A stretch of 64,000 nt of DNA from Exophiala sp. HKRS030 (Eukaryota > Ascomycota > Eurotiomycetes > Chaetothyriales > Herpotrichiellaceae), in contig JAHWDD010000004.1 of assembly GCA_023897205.1 (NCBI GenBank), positions 2,728,001 through 2,792,000 on the forward strand, in the 5' to 3' direction. This document shows positions 23,164 through 36,416 of the stretch, one piece after another (the first letter of the stretch is position 1; each line of letters starts with the position of its first letter). The notes under the pieces are model-generated. The model was not told the DNA's origin, searched no databases, and saw nothing but the letters and a program-made list of their open reading frames with translations. Both the position numbers and the translations under genes were made by a program.

Positions 23164-25409
23164 TGGCTCTCTTCTGTAAGACGCGTCCATAGCTTGATAC
23201 CTACTATTAGTAGCAATACAGAATTCCTAACATGTGTTGCTACGGACTATCGAAACGGGGATGGATTACGTGAGTGACCAGCATGTGATAATTGGAAAAG
23301 AGGTTAGCAAAATACCTTAGCAATGCCTATTGTGTACCATTCTTCACATGATCAGCAGCACATTTGCACGGATTTGATTTGGCATCACATCATCCGGAAT
23401 ATCAGAGTTGTGGCGGTTGAGGATGTGCACACATTCTGGGGGTTGTGGCGCCATGGTCACAGACGTGACAGCATGTGGTTGACATGAATACCCGACTATT
23501 CAACTAGCGTCTACGTTGGACCTCATCATTCTCACTACTGGAGGCAATAACCGCAACCGTCGGCGAGAGAAGGTCGTACTGTATTGTTCTCCCGGAGTGG
23601 AAATCATCAGTGATCAGTGAGTCCACCAGAAAGGTCGATTGAAACGTTTCCAAGCGGAGAGTGCGTCTATTGATCAGTAACGATGAGATGAAGTGAGTGC
23701 AAGCTGGAGATTGGCGGCTAGAAGAACGCCAGAGGCGGATCTATCACAAACTAGCACTGCAAGTTATTGTGGGGAGTGGTCCTCGCCTCAGACCGGGGGT
23801 GTGGTGAATGGCAGCTGTGTATGTACAGTAGACAAACCTATCAACCTTGAGTCGAGTCGACTGAAGAGGGGGGGCAAATTACGGAGTATGCGCCAGACGA
23901 TCTCCTCGATGACACAGTTGCCGTAGCCTGACAGCGCAGTCCCCGAAGTTGTCCAAAGCCATCCACACATTATCATCGAGCCTGACCTCGCCCACCTTCG
24001 AGATTCGTAGAGTTACCTCTCCAAGTGGGCAAGCTGTACCCGTACTGTAGCTTCCATGGCCCAATTTCCTTCCGGAGGCTTGCCCTGGAGCTAAGGGGGG
24101 TAGTGTCTACAATGAGAGCCTAAAGCTGTTCGGCTGTCCGGTGGCAAGTGGAGATCTAGAGTGGCCAGACTTAACTAAGTTGATACGAAGTGAAGATTTG
24201 ATTGTACTCCGTACGAAAGAGGTGAATGGGGCAAAGCAGCTGAGAACTGAGATGGTCACAGCGAGTGGCTGAGGGGGAAGAGACAATGGGCGCATCTATC
24301 ACAAACAAGGACGGGAATCAAGGAAACGAAGCTCGTGATGGTGGATAATGAATCATCCAAGGACGGAGGAGGAAGTCCAGTAGCAATTCGCCTCCAAAGG
24401 AATTCCAGGTTGCAGGTTCCGCAGCGTATGGTTGGGACAGTGAATGACGGGGGAGACATGTATCAGTCGGCGGCTACTGCAAAGCTTGAGCAGCGAAAGA
24501 CACGCAGGCTTTACGGGCGTGATGGTAACGGAGTACTGACTGACTGCCCTTGAAGTAGAGACCAAAGGGAGGAGAATGAAGATGGAGAAAGCTACCAGCC
24601 ATCTCCATTACTTGTCTCGCTGGTGCTGCTGAGGCGGAAATGCCGCCTGGACCGATAGGCCAGGTTGGCTCTACTTGAGTAAGCCTGGACGCCCTGGTGT
24701 TTAGTGTCTGGGGCCTCTAGCAGTATTTTTTACAGTAGTACGGAGTACCTAGGACGAGTGAGTTAGGCATTATTTAGCCTACCGAGAACGACTTGCCTAG
24801 GTACCCAAGGCATACAGTAGCTGCCCACCCTCTCATTTCTCCTCAAAACGGCACCTTCTCCTCTGCGCCGCTCTTGCTTTGCTGATCTCGAATCCTGGGC
24901 GGCTTCCCGACAGGCTCATCTAACCTGGTCACTGCTGACCCGGTCACCACCACCACCAACCCAAGCGACCTTTTGCCAACTTCGACACTTTCGTTTCCAT
25001 CGCATCTGCGCCCTCGAGAGAAACACCCGTATCGACTGTACTTCGTCTTCGAGTATCTTCTTCAATCAATCAATCGATCGATCCCTTCCATCTTTACACC
25101 ATCTACGGAGTACAACGCCCGATTTGCCTGCTCGTTAACCCGATCTCCTCCCAACCAGCCACATCCTTCCTGTACCTCGTCAGATCACCTCCCCATTTGG
25201 CCCCGTCGTCAATCTCGAGGTCCTCCTCAGCCGCATCGTCGCTGGCCGCTTGTTCGACCTCTGGCCCCTTTGCGACCACTTCGGACGTCCCTTCTTCAAT
25301 ACCCTACCTCCTGATCCAAGGTTCGGCGCATGGTGCTCCTATCTGTTCGCCACATTCGTCTGCGCGCACGCCAAACGATCAGGTCTTCGTCGGCCACCGC
25401 TCGCCCCAC
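23164..25409. other. Intergenic, P450 to PSR-type phosphatase
   Basis: 2.2 kb with no supported gene. CTCCGTAC/TACGGAGTA half-sites occur near 23879, 24207, 24741 and 25105. The last 450 bp (about 24950-25400) are C/T-rich and probably the leader of the phosphatase gene; this stretch is open in more than one frame but lacks an in-frame ATG before 25410. Confidence 0.5.
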
Positions 25410-27223
25410 ATGAGCGGCAGCGCTGCCACTCAGCCTTCATCAGGTACGATGGTCCGATCATTGTGATAAGCAGTGGTCTTTTAACAGCTTGACCGCATCG
25501 GCGCAGCCACGTTCTAACATTTTGTGATTAGGCGCTTCGGTGCAAGACCCCAATCCGACTGACAGCTCGACTCCTCCTGCCGCCGAAACCTCACAGCAAA
25601 CTCAAGGCAATGAAACAATGACCGATAAGACCAAACAGCAGCCGCCTTTGGTCACCATACCTTCTCGCACGTCGTCCCATCAGAAATCGGCAGAAAAAAA
25701 TCCCATTGTTCCTGCTCCGTCGGCCGCAGCAAATGACACATCCTCAGTTCCGAGGCGAGCTTCCAAGCGGAGTCTACTGAGTCGTAGTAGGAACAACAGC
25801 AGAAGCAGTAGACGGTCAGCGAAAGCTTCTCGAGCTGGAGATGCCTCCAAAGAGTCAGTTCCACCTCTACCTCAAAGCCCTGCCTCGAAAACGAGCCAGA
25901 AACCTCGGAGCGGTTTCCTTGCTATCTTGAATTGTTGTATCCCACACGAACCGCCGGGCGACAACAAGTCGGATGATCCCGAGGTCGCAGCGAAGAAGAT
26001 CAAGATTCAGCCCCCACCACAGAAAACGGCCTCTCGGCCCCAAGATGGGACGGAATTGGTCGAGAATGAGAAGCCCGATACAGACAAACCCACCGCCGAA
26101 GAGTCAGTATCACCTGGACGAGCTGTGCAGGATGAGAAGTCATCGATACCCGAGAAACAAATAGCCGAAGACTCACGGCCCAGGTTATCGCGGGAGTTGG
26201 CTTACCACGAGAAAGCTACTCTTCCCAATGAGACCACCGCTACAGCGACGCGAGCATCAGGGAGCAAGGGCGGATTAGTGACAGATGTTGCCGATGGTCA
26301 GCAGAATATCAAGACTTCCACTATATCTGCTGCCGAGAAGACAGCCAATCCTGATGTCAACATCATCGCGGCAACACCGATAGAACCGGAACATCCCAAG
26401 AAAGGTCATGAGGTCGACAGCGTCGACGTGGGTGACGTCGATATGTATGAGGCTCCTCCTGCTGTCCCAGAACTCGACCCGGAGCCTGTAGATGAGCCGA
26501 TACAACCCGCGGAACTCCAACCTCAAGTTCCCCTACCTCCTCCGCCTCCGCTGTCCAAGCGGCAAGAGCAGGTCACCACCAACGAAGTTCCCCCAGTGCC
26601 AGATGCCGCTTTAGAAAAGCAGACGTGGCTTTTGCCTCCAGTCAACGCCCATCTAAAGGGCCGAAAATGCCTGATACTTGATCTGGATGAAACCCTGGTG
26701 CACAGCAGTTTCAAGATTCTCAACCAGGCTGATTTCACTATTCCCGTCGAGATTGAAGGGCAATATCACAATGTATATGTGATCAAACGCCCTGGAGTGG
26801 ATCAGTTCATGAAAAGGGTAGGCGAGTTGTACGAAGTCGTCGTCTTCACAGCATCCGTCTCGAAATATGGTGATCCGTTGTTGGATCAGCTCGACATCCA
26901 CAAAGTCGTTCATCACAGGTTATTCAGAGAAAGTTGTTACAATCACCAAGGGAACTACGTCAAGGTAAGCTATTTCGGCCACATTTTCGGCTCTTACTAA
27001 CACATCACAGGACCTTTCACAAGTAGGACGAGAATTAAAGGACACAATTATTATCGACAATTCACCAACGTCATACATTTTCCATCCTCAACATGCTGTC
27101 CCAATCAGTTCCTGGTTTTCCGACGCCCATGATAACGAGCTGTTGGATTTAATTCCGGTCCTTGAAGATCTTGCAGGCCCTCAAGTACAGGATGTGAGTC
27201 TGGTACTGGACGTGGCTCTGTAA
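25410..27223 (+). CDS. NIF/FCP-type protein phosphatase, Psr1/Psr2-like
   Basis: Three exons, 25410-25443, 25532-26964 and 27011-27223, give 559 aa. The long N-terminal half is Ser/Pro/Lys-rich and disordered; a Cys pair (ILNCCIP) near residue 143 could be palmitoylated, as N-terminal cysteines are in yeast Psr1. The C-terminal catalytic domain begins with [15 protein letters not shown] (DxDxT nucleophile at about residue 394). It continues through [20 protein letters not shown] and ends [10 protein letters not shown], the usual Psr ending, which confirms the last splice. This family dephosphorylates serine/threonine sites; Psr1/2 act with Whi2 in stress and salt response at the plasma membrane. 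The first exon is only 34 nt; the start is the only in-frame ATG before the 25444-25531 intron. Confidence 0.88.
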
Positions 27224-28309
27224 GCTCCGCGAGCTCTAGGTGGCCAGTCAAACGGTGCCTTGATCTACACCTTTTCTTCTTTTGTTCGTATTAGAACGGC
27301 ATTCTATCAAAAGTCTATTGGCATTGTTCCAGCGAGCCATCCCACGGCTTGATGCTAAGTATATCTCAAGCTCAAGCCCGTCAGGATCTCTATGCATGAG
27401 GTGCCAGGCCGGGACTTTTGGGAAAGTCCACCAAAAGAATCCAAAACACAAAATTTAACCAATCTAATGGCATTGGGATGGGACAGCATGTTTTCATCTT
27501 ACAAGACTTTTGACAGTCTCTTCGAAGCCTTGGAGTGGGCAAGTTGTGTCAACGAGTCACTCACAGGGTTTTTGTTTCGTTTGTTTTATTTTTTGAACGT
27601 TGATTTGCATATTGCAGGCGTGCATCCGACTTTGCTGGCTCTGTGGATGAGGAGGGAAAATACCCGGAGTGATAGGCGTGGAAAATGGGCTTGTTTCATT
27701 GGGAGACATACACTTGTACAGTCTATTGGCTCGTACCTGAATTCAGCAATGCAATTAGATTGAAGTCTTGAGAAGACGGGCAGACATTCCGGCTGCGACA
27801 GGGATGATTTGATCCTTCTGCCGCGAAAGGCTTTTGTGCTACACCATGGAGAGAGAGTATCCAGGTAGAGAGTGAAAGGGGAAAAGTGAGCAGGAGAATT
27901 CAATATCGGCGGATATCATTTCCAGACTCATGTATTTCGTACACAACTGGGGATATTTCTAGCGATTAGCAAGAATGCAGACAGACATGCATGCATTGTA
28001 TACGGAATATAGAGATAAAGTAACTCGATATTGAGGGCAACGTTTGTGCTCGGGCCGGGTTCCTGCATTTGACATGCGTTTGACTTGAATCCAAGGCTTA
28101 TGTTTATTTCGGCGCTTCCGAAACTGACCCGAAAGCCCCCGTCAAGAGCACATTGGGCCGTTCTCTCGCTCCCCCAAGTCGTAACAATTCATCTTGCTTG
28201 TCGATTGATGTTCCGTAGCTGATAAATGTCTACCTAGAAGGTACGGGAGGACTATACTCATCCAAGACCTGATCACCCAGAGAAAAAGAGCAAAGGGCGG
28301 CCAATCATC
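27224..28309. other. Intergenic, phosphatase 3' flank to hydrolase promoter
   Basis: An open frame at 27392-27763 has no domain character and follows directly on the phosphatase stop, so it is more likely 3' UTR. Nothing else was identified. Confidence 0.5.
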
Positions 28310-29260
28310 ATGCCATTTGCCACCATCAACTCTCATGAGTTGCATTACACGGACATTGCTCCATCCAGCAGCAGCGGCGGTAGAGAGGTATCAACAGTGA
28401 CGTTGCTATTCGTCCACGGGCTCGGGTCTACACAAAACTACTATTTCCCCATCTTCCCTTACCTGACCTCCTTTCGCTGCGTCATCTTCGACAACTACGG
28501 GGCGGGTCGATCCAAGTACGTCCCAGGGACCGAGACGTCGGTCTCGGCCATGGCCAAAGACGTGACCGGTCTCATGGACCATCTCAAAGTCGAAAAGGCC
28601 GTCGTGATTGGTTATTCCATGGGTGGCATGGTGCCGTCGTACCTGGCGGCGACGTGTCCGGAGCGTGTCGCCGCGGGGATATGTATAGGTCCCGTCCACC
28701 CGAACGAGACGGTTGCCAACGTCTTCAAGCAACGCATCCCGGTTGTACAAAAGGGTAAGTCGCTTCATGTTCTCCTTGTCATGCCCGTCATCATCACCTT
28801 GAATCATCACACACAACAAACCCCCTCCCGAACAGAAGAGACCTTTGTCAAAGATGTACAAGATCGTTACTCACCAGTTTCTGAAAAAGACGGCATGGAA
28901 GCCATGGCCAACACGATTCCAAATACAGCCACGGGTCCCAATGCGACAGCGACACAAAAGGGATTCATTCGGGAGATGTTGATGGCTCAGGATCCCGAGG
29001 GTTATTGTGCGAATTGCAAGGCCATCGAACTTGCCACACCGCCCAATTATGCTGCGGTCAAATGTCCCATGCTCATCGTCGCCGGCGAGGTCGACAAGAG
29101 TGCGCCGTTGGCTTGGTGCCAGACGATATTTGAACGCTTGGGGACGGACAACAAGGGAAAACGGTTAGAGGTCTTGAAGGGGGTTGGTCATTGGCATTGC
29201 GTCGAAGCTCCTGATGAAGTCGGGCCTCTTGTGCGTGGATTTGTCGAAGAACTACCATAG
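28310..29260 (+). CDS. Alpha/beta-hydrolase fold enzyme
   Basis: The frame is open across the whole interval (316 codons), but a strong intron (28755-28835, GTAAGT...ACAG, 81 nt, phase 1) lies inside it. It encodes an odd stretch (SLHVLLVMPVIITLNHH) that does not fit the fold. Splicing it out gives 289 aa. Features are the oxyanion strand LLFVHGLGSTQNYYF, the nucleophile elbow GYSMGG (Ser103), a C-terminal acid in VAGEVDKSAP, and the catalytic His in GVGHWHCVEAP. The full Ser-Asp-His triad is therefore present. The plan resembles 3-oxoadipate enol-lactonase or arylesterase-like hydrolases; the substrate is unknown. No signal peptide, so probably cytosolic. Confidence 0.88.
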   Translation: MPFATINSHELHYTDIAPSSSSGGREVSTVTLLFVHGLGSTQNYYFPIFPYLTSFRCVIFDNYGAGRSKYVPGTETSVSAMAKDVTGLMDHLKVEKAVVIGYSMGGMVPSYLAATCPERVAAGICIGPVHPNETVANVFKQRIPVVQKGKSLHVLLVMPVIITLNHHTQQTPSRTEETFVKDVQDRYSPVSEKDGMEAMANTIPNTATGPNATATQKGFIREMLMAQDPEGYCANCKAIELATPPNYAAVKCPMLIVAGEVDKSAPLAWCQTIFERLGTDNKGKRLEVLKGVGHWHCVEAPDEVGPLVRGFVEELP

Positions 29261-30360
29261 ACGAAGAAGGAGGGAAAGGGAAGTTTGTTAAAAGGGAGAT
29301 AGATGCTCTGACAGTACATATGAAAAATCACTCGCTCGCTCGCTCGATCTCGCTTTTGCTTTCTACTTTCGGTGTTGCACGGAATGCTCGTGGTCTATTT
29401 TTTTTCTGCTCCTCTCTACATACTGTACGCGTTTCGATACAATGCCCCTATATCGCACTTCTTACATACTCATTTGCTGTCCTCGGTCGTATGTACTGTA
29501 GTTAGAACAAAGCTCGGCCCACCTCCTGACTGACGTCTCCTGGTCTCTGTCTCTGTGGTAGGTGTGTAGTGTTCCCTGTTTCGGCCGAGGAAACACCATG
29601 TCGACGAATTAGATACCGTTCTGCTGAATGAGGTTCCCTGAAGGTGGACCACGATCCTCGCCTATGTCGCTTATTTCTCGGACTCCCGCAGACAATGGCT
29701 AGAATAGCGAACGTAGCGACACTTGGCTCTCTTGCTGATTACTTCGTTTTATCTGACACAGCTGCAGCAATGACCTCAATCCGATCAACACCTCCACATA
29801 TCTTTTGGTCGAGGGAATGCTTCGGAGAGGCTAACCCTGCTTCATATTACAAACATCCCCGTGTTGTTCGTCAAGTGAATGAAGCTCTTACTGCTGACCT
29901 AATTCTACTGCTTTGTCACCAGCAGTAGCCCCGACACCAAACGTACGTGCACGCAGACACTCTCGTCGTTCCCGCGCTGCGATTCGCGAGGCATGGACTT
30001 CAGGCCCAAGATTCGTCTCCCGGAGGAGGCAGTCCGAGGCGGAAGGATTGCCAAAGTCGGAACCTCACCATGAACCGTACTCGAAGCTCCTTGGTGCTAG
30101 CGACGCAAGGATAGCTCTCGGAAAGCTCTTGGTCACTCTGACATATCCATGAACCACATTTGTCATCTCTCGAAACGGTGGACATGACGTCCACGTTGTC
30201 TGTATGTCTTTGTACAGAAGTACTTATACCCGGGCGTTGTCGACGTTGATGGGAAGGAATGTTCATACTCAGACACACAAACTCCCAAACCATCGCCTGC
30301 ATCTTCAGACACAAACACAAACACAACACTACAGAAACCAACCACTATCCTCGAAACGAA
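29261..30360. other. Intergenic, hydrolase to aldehyde dehydrogenase
   Basis: No supported gene. A CGCT tandem run lies at about 29333-29345. Frames at 29644-29928 and 29913-30152 are unremarkable. The CA-rich stretch at 30270-30358 is probably the ALDH leader. Confidence 0.5.
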
Positions 30361-31997
30361 ATGGCCGCCGCACAAACTGTCCAAATCAACGGAAAGCCCG
30401 TCTCCATCCCGACGGGCCTCTTCATCAACAATGAATTCGTCCCCGCAAAGGCCGGTGGCCTGCTCCCCGTCGAAGACCCTGCTATCGGAAAGACCGTCAT
30501 TTCAGTTGCCGAAGGCATGGCCGAGGACGTCGACATCGCAGTCAAGGCAGCACGTACCTGCTTCAACAGCCCAGAATACCGAGATTTGAAGGCCGAGCAG
30601 CGTGGTGCTCTCCTTGCTCGCCTTGCTGATATCATGGAGGCCCGCGCCGAAGAGATCATTGCCGTCGAACAGCTTGACAGCGGCAAGACCCGCATGCAAG
30701 TCGCCAACATTGATCTGCCAGCCTCGTTAGGCAACCTGCGCTACTATGCTGGTTGGGCAGACAAGGTCCACGGAGATGCCAACTTCAACATCCCCAAGAC
30801 CTTTGCCTACACCAAGAGAGAGCCCATCGGTGTTTGTGGGCAAATCATTCCATGGAAGTATGTTCTATCGCTTACCATTCCCGGAATCTCAAGTTGTTCC
30901 GGACCAGACTGACGAGTAACCCAGCTTTCCCCTGTTGATGTTCATCTGGAAGATTGCCCCAGCCCTCGTGACTGGCAACACTGTCGTTGTCAAGACCGCC
31001 GAATCCACGCCTTTGACTGCCTTGAAGATCTGCGAGTTCATCAAGGAAGCAGGCTTCCCTGCCGGTGCCGTCAACGTCATCTCCGGATATGGGAAGTCCG
31101 CTGGTGCTGCGCTTGCTGAGCACATGGGCGTCGACAAGGTTGCCTTCACCGGATCAACTGCCACTGGTCGAACCATCATGAGGGCCGCGGCCAACTCCAA
31201 CCTTAAGAAGGTCACCCTGGAACTCGGCGGAAAGAGCCCGGTGAGTTGTCCCAGATTCATGTTGTTGATTCTCGCTTGTTGCAAGGCTAACACTTTACCT
31301 CGAACAGAACATCGTCTTCGCTGACGCCGACCTCGAGCAATCCGTCGAGTGGTCCGTCTTCGGTCTTGATATGAACCAAGCTCAGACTTGCCACGCCGGC
31401 ACTCGTATCTACGTCCAGGAAGAGATCTACGACGCCTTCATGGAGAAGTTCACAGCCCGCCTGAAGTCTCTCAAAGTCGGCGGTAACTTCGCCGCCGGCA
31501 CTCAGCAAGGTCCCCAGGCTTCCAAGATCCAGTACGACCGAATCCTCAACTACATCGACATTGGCAAGAAGGAAGGCGCCACTCTCGCCCTCGGTGGTAA
31601 CGCCATCAAGGGCTCGGAAGGATACTTCATCGAGCCCACCGTCTTCACCGACGTCCGTCCGGACATGCGCATTGTGCGCGAAGAGATCTTCGGACCTGTC
31701 GTCGCCGTTGCCAAGTTCAAGACTGAGGAGGAAGCTTTGGCTTTGGCCAACGACTCCAACTACGGCCTTGCGGCTGGCGTCCACACCAAGGACTTTGAGC
31801 GCGCCATGAGAGTCACCGGTGGCCTGAGAGCTGGTACCGTCTGGCACAACATGTTCAACTTCCTCCACTGGTCGCTACCCTTCGGTGGATACAAGGAGAG
31901 CGGTATCGGTCGTGAATGTGGCGAGGCTGCGCTCCAAAACTACACGGAACTCAAGGCGGTGTTGCACAACATGGGTGTGCAAGCACCAACCTTGTAA
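30361..31997 (+). CDS. NAD(P)+-dependent aldehyde dehydrogenase
   Basis: Three exons, 30361-30857, 30925-31240 and 31308-31997, with introns of 67 nt each, give 500 aa, the standard class 1/2 ALDH size. It oxidises aldehydes to acids using NAD(P)+. The Rossmann region shows GVCGQIIPW and the FTGSTATGR loop. The general base is Glu265 in LELGGKSP, the catalytic Cys is Cys299 in [11 protein letters not shown], and EEIFGPVV and the C-terminal [13 protein letters not shown] are present. No targeting peptide is obvious, so it is probably cytosolic. It resembles fungal AldA-type enzymes used in ethanol and acetaldehyde metabolism, but the substrate could be another aldehyde. The codon bias toward C-ending codons is strong, suggesting high expression. 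Confidence 0.96.
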
Positions 31998-33475
31998 GAA
32001 ACAGGTCATGTTTTGGCCCTGAGAAAGAATTTTGTTGGTTTGCGAGAGATGTTGGGCGATGGGAGGGCAACTATCTTCTTGTCATAAGTAGCACTGTCTC
32101 TCCTTCCAACTTGGCCCCCAAGATGTACTAGTAGAAGCTGTTTTCTTTTAGCCCAAGGTAATGTCATTTGCATCTTTTTATTGTAAAATTAAGTAGGCGT
32201 CTTTCTTTACTTTCATGATACGCAGTAGGAATTGGAACATTGTACTCGTACAGAAAAGTGTGTAGACCATATCCTTTTCCTGCAGTTTTGTTTCAATCAC
32301 ACGGTGGACTATGTGGTTGATAATTCAAGGGTCTCGGATCAGTCGGCGAGCGGAACATGCAAAGCTGGTACCAGGTGTCTGTGTCACGCCATATCAGTAG
32401 TACATTGTACCATGTCTCAACTGAGGTAATACCGATGTCGAATTTCACTGGCCAGGAGGACTTATGTAGTAACGCGTAATTCGAACCGACAAAGACCCTG
32501 CATCGACTTTTTGTCTATTCAGCAGAGATAATGCAGCCAAGGGACGATATCAAGAATTGGACGCGTCTCTAGGTTGGTAAGTGGGTGTTGACTTGTTTGA
32601 TGAAGTAAAGAGGACGTTCATTTTAGGGGCACTTACGGAGTAGATGCAGCCGGAACGGCCCCTGCTGGATTGACATGTTCCGGGTGTCTCCCTATCACCA
32701 AAATACGAGCACTGTAAATGAGCATCCTATCTAAGCGGGCAGTTCAATCTCAGACAAGCGCCTGAGCTTTGCACTTTTGGGAGGCCTCGACATTCTGAAT
32801 CCCTACCTAGGAGATATAGTATACAAAGTATCCGTATTTCACGTCGTACTTATTAATATCACAACAATGATAGAGTAACATTACTATACCCATTGCAACT
32901 GACAGAAGTGCTTGACAGTGGCACGCGTCGCAATCCACTCGACGCATTTTCCGGGCCTAAAGGAGCCTAAAGGACGCCCCGGCGGCCTATGATGAGGCTC
33001 CTGAAAGCCACTAGAAAGCTTGAGATTCATCGATCCTGGGCTGGTGGGAACGACAGGAAGCGTACGGAGCACCTTTAGGTATTATTATGGAGTAACAACT
33101 CCTCTCATCACACCTGCAGCTTGCTCAAAAGACATTCTGGACTGTTCGTAGCAGGCAGTAATCTACTCCCGTATGTACTCCGTACAGCGTGCAAGTCCTC
33201 CGCCCATCAGCCAGAGTCAGCGCAGTCTGGCCTGTTCTTGTTCCCCAGATAGATTGTCCGATAGTCGTTTTCTTCGCTTACTCAATTCCACGCTTCATCT
33301 CCATTGAACTCGTACTCTCGTACACCCATCATTGTCTTCTTTTCTCTTCTCATTGCTCTCTTCTCTTCCCTTTTGAATTTTGAACTTTTTGATTGCTTCA
33401 TTGTACCGTACACGCGGCCGGTGTATGCCGGGTTCCATTCGCTACCAGACCCCCCCTCTTGATCGCTTGTCCATA
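31998..33475. other. Intergenic, ALDH to EMP70-like gene
   Basis: No supported gene. Motif half-sites TACGGAGTA/TACTCCGTA occur near 32633 and 33177. The 200 bp before 33400 are T/C-rich and look like a leader. Confidence 0.5.
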
Positions 33476-35742
33476 ATGTCTCCTGACGTCCGACTCGGCG
33501 CCTTCTCCTGGCTGAGCCGGATCGTCGTGCTGTTCACTTGCTTATCTCACGCATTCTACATCCCAGGTACGGAGCCTAGATCAGACTCCGAGTGGAAGAA
33601 GGAAAATTGGTTTTCGCTGACCATGGCCCAGGCTACTTAATACGAAGTTATCGGGACGATGACAATATTCCTCTCCTCGTGAACAAGGTCTACTCGGACA
33701 ACACTCAGCTGCAGTACGCCTACTTCGACCTACCTTTCGTTTGCCCTCCCACTGGCCACAAGCTCCATGGCTCGTCACACGCGAGTGGACACAGCGTCCC
33801 CCTCAACCTCGGCGAAGTCCTACGCGGCGACAGGATCAAGACCTCGGACATCGAGGTGGACATGGGACAAGATGTGGACTGTCAATATTTGTGCGATCGG
33901 GTCGTCGATCGGAGGGGCATGGAATGGGCTCAACAGCTGATCGAAGAGGAGTATGTCACGGAATGGATCCTCGACAACCTCCCCGGCGCCACGTCCTTCG
34001 TTACGGTCGATCGGAGTCGAAAATACTACGCGGCTGGCTTCAAGATGGGTTACAAGGATTTCGACCTCGCGACAGGGAGGCCAAGGTACTTTTACTACAA
34101 CCACTATACCCTCGTCGTTCGTTGGCGCCCAGCTCCCGGGAGAGCAGGCGACAACGGCGGCAAGGTGATTGTCGGCTTCGAGGTCTATCCCAAGAGCATC
34201 TCGGCGGGACACCGGAACGAAACCGGCTGTCCTCTCGACGTGACGGGAGAACAAGAGCCCTTGGCTCTTTACGTCCCCAGCAACACTAGCAGCCTACAAG
34301 AGCAGTTCCCCGACTCCTCTTACGTACCTGAAGAGGTGATCGACACGGCAGACGGTGCTACTCTGACCATCCCGTACACCTACTCGGTTTATTTCCGCGA
34401 AGACAAAGAGGTGGAGTGGGCCAACAGATGGGATTTGTACTTCAGTGACCAGGCTGATAGCAAATTCACCCACTGGCTTGCAATCATCAACTCCCTCATC
34501 ATCTCCGGTATCTTGGGCGCCGTATGCGTCGTCATCTGGTCACGAACGATGCAAGGCGACATCAAGGGACGTGGAGATGGGGTGCTCGAGGAAGCTAGAT
34601 TGCGTATTGGCAAGAGAAGTGACAAGAAGAAGTCCACCAGTGGTCTGCTCGAGAAGATCTCCGAAGCCGGTCCAGACGAAGATTTGTCTTCCGATGAAGA
34701 GCCTCTCGAGGAGATCAGTGGCTGGAAACTACTGCATGGCGACGTGTTTCGACCCCCTCCGTATGGCGGGCTCCTTGCGCCTGTGGTAGGCTCAGGCATG
34801 CAGCTTGTCTTCGTGGTGGTTGGACTTTTGTCGCTGAGCTGTGCTGGAGTGATCAATCCGAGCTGGCGCGGCGGCTTCTGGAGCGTCGGCATTGGTCTGT
34901 TCGTGATTGCCGGCGTCCTCTCGGGCTACTTTTCGGGACGAGTATACAAGACTTTTGGAGGCCAGAACTGGCGCAAGAATACAATGATGGTAAGCATGAT
35001 GTGTTTGTGTGCGGGTGCGATTGCTTCAGCTAACCTGATGGACTAGACTGCGCTGCTCTTCCCTGGCCTTGTGTTCAGTCTCGTCTTTATGCTCAACCTG
35101 TTCTGCTGGGCACAAGCCTCTTCCACGGCACTTCCATTCTCAACACTGCTTGGTCTGGCTTGTCTGTGGCTTCTTATTCAGCTTCCTCTGGTCCATCTCG
35201 GTTCGTACTATGGTTATTATCGGTCCTCGGCGTGGGAACACCCAACACGGACCAATGCTATACCTCGACAAATTCCTGCTCAAGCATGGTATGCTAGACA
35301 CCAAATCGGACTTATCCTGGGAGCTGGTCTCGTGTCCTTTGCGGTGCTCTTCATCGAACTCATCTTTGTCTTCAAGTCTCTATACCTCGACAAATCATCC
35401 TACTATTATGTTTTTGGCTTTCTGAGCATCATCTCGGCACTTCTTTCCGTCACCATTGCCGAGACGGTCATCATCACCACTTATATACAACTTTGTGCGG
35501 AGAATTACCAATGGTGGTGGCAGTCCTTTTTCGTGGGCGGGTCGTCTGGAGTTTGGATTTTTGTTTACTCGGTGTGGTACTATGCCACCAGGCTGCACAT
35601 TGATGGATTTGTGAGCAGCCTCCTGTTTTTCAGCTACAGCGGTCTGGCGTGCGCTGTTTATTCCTTGGCAACGGGAACGATAGGGTTCCTGACGGCGTAC
35701 ATGTTTATTCGAAGGATATACAGCGATGTCAAGGTGGATTAA
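33476..35742 (+). CDS. Transmembrane 9 superfamily protein (EMP70/nonaspanin)
   Basis: Three exons, 33476-33566, 33632-34989 and 35047-35742, give 714 aa. A signal peptide (RIVVLFTCLSHAFY) leads into the conserved luminal start YIPG-YLIRSYRDDD, and the first splice restores it exactly. The large luminal domain contains VNKVYSDNTQLQYAYFDLPF and NLPGATSFVTVDRSRKYYAA. About nine membrane spans follow from residue 320 onward. The protein ends RIYSDVKVD; the C-terminal KxD is the COPI-binding Golgi retention signal known for TM9 proteins. Members act in endosome/Golgi sorting and in surface targeting of membrane proteins. An upstream in-frame Met at 33425 would place 17 residues before the signal peptide and is less likely. 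Confidence 0.94.
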
Positions 35743-36416
35743 AAAAGCACACCTGTCTTTCCCAGAGGTTTTCTTGGGTCGTCCATGAGCAAGAAAATAA
35801 GAAACAGGCAACGAGCAAGGTCTAGAGATTGTATAGCATGACGAAAACAACAATGATTTTCACTCGGAGACACACAAAGTACTCCAGTCCAGGCATATAC
35901 CTACCTAAGTGTGGTCCAGCAGGACGATTACGAGGGTCTAGGCGAGAACAAGATGGGATGATCTCAAGTCAGTAGTTCGTATCCATGCCGAAGAATAAAT
36001 GAGCAGGATTAATAATAATGATGCCCAAATAGTCAACCGTGATCATCATGTCCGGGCGTGCATCGGATATGACATGAACCCAGAGCGCCAGGGCAAGTCT
36101 GATACTCCTCCTCGGTCCTCGTACTATTAGTATTCTACGGAGTAAGGTAGGCAACTACTGTAGCAATACGGAGTTACGGAGGGACAGGAGAGTAGTACAA
36201 GTAAGGTCTGGCCAGCCTTTTGACATGGGGGTTCTCCGTACTTGGTCAGAGTCAGCGAGCACATGGGTGATTATCAGGTCGTTCAGATTGGCTCTTTGTA
36301 ATCGATTTCACTGACAAAGAGAAACTTGAGGGGGGGAGTGGGTGAAGAAGATTACCGATGATGTGGGAGTCGATGCTGGAGGAATTGAGGACTGTGAGCC
36401 AGACAGAAGCAAGGCT

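Noticed and set aside
27392..27763. 123-aa frame after the PSR-type phosphatase
   Set aside because: It follows the stop within the likely 3' UTR, with no recognisable features.
31287..31868. 193-aa minus-strand frame inside the aldehyde dehydrogenase
   Set aside because: It is an antisense shadow of a strongly codon-biased ALDH exon.
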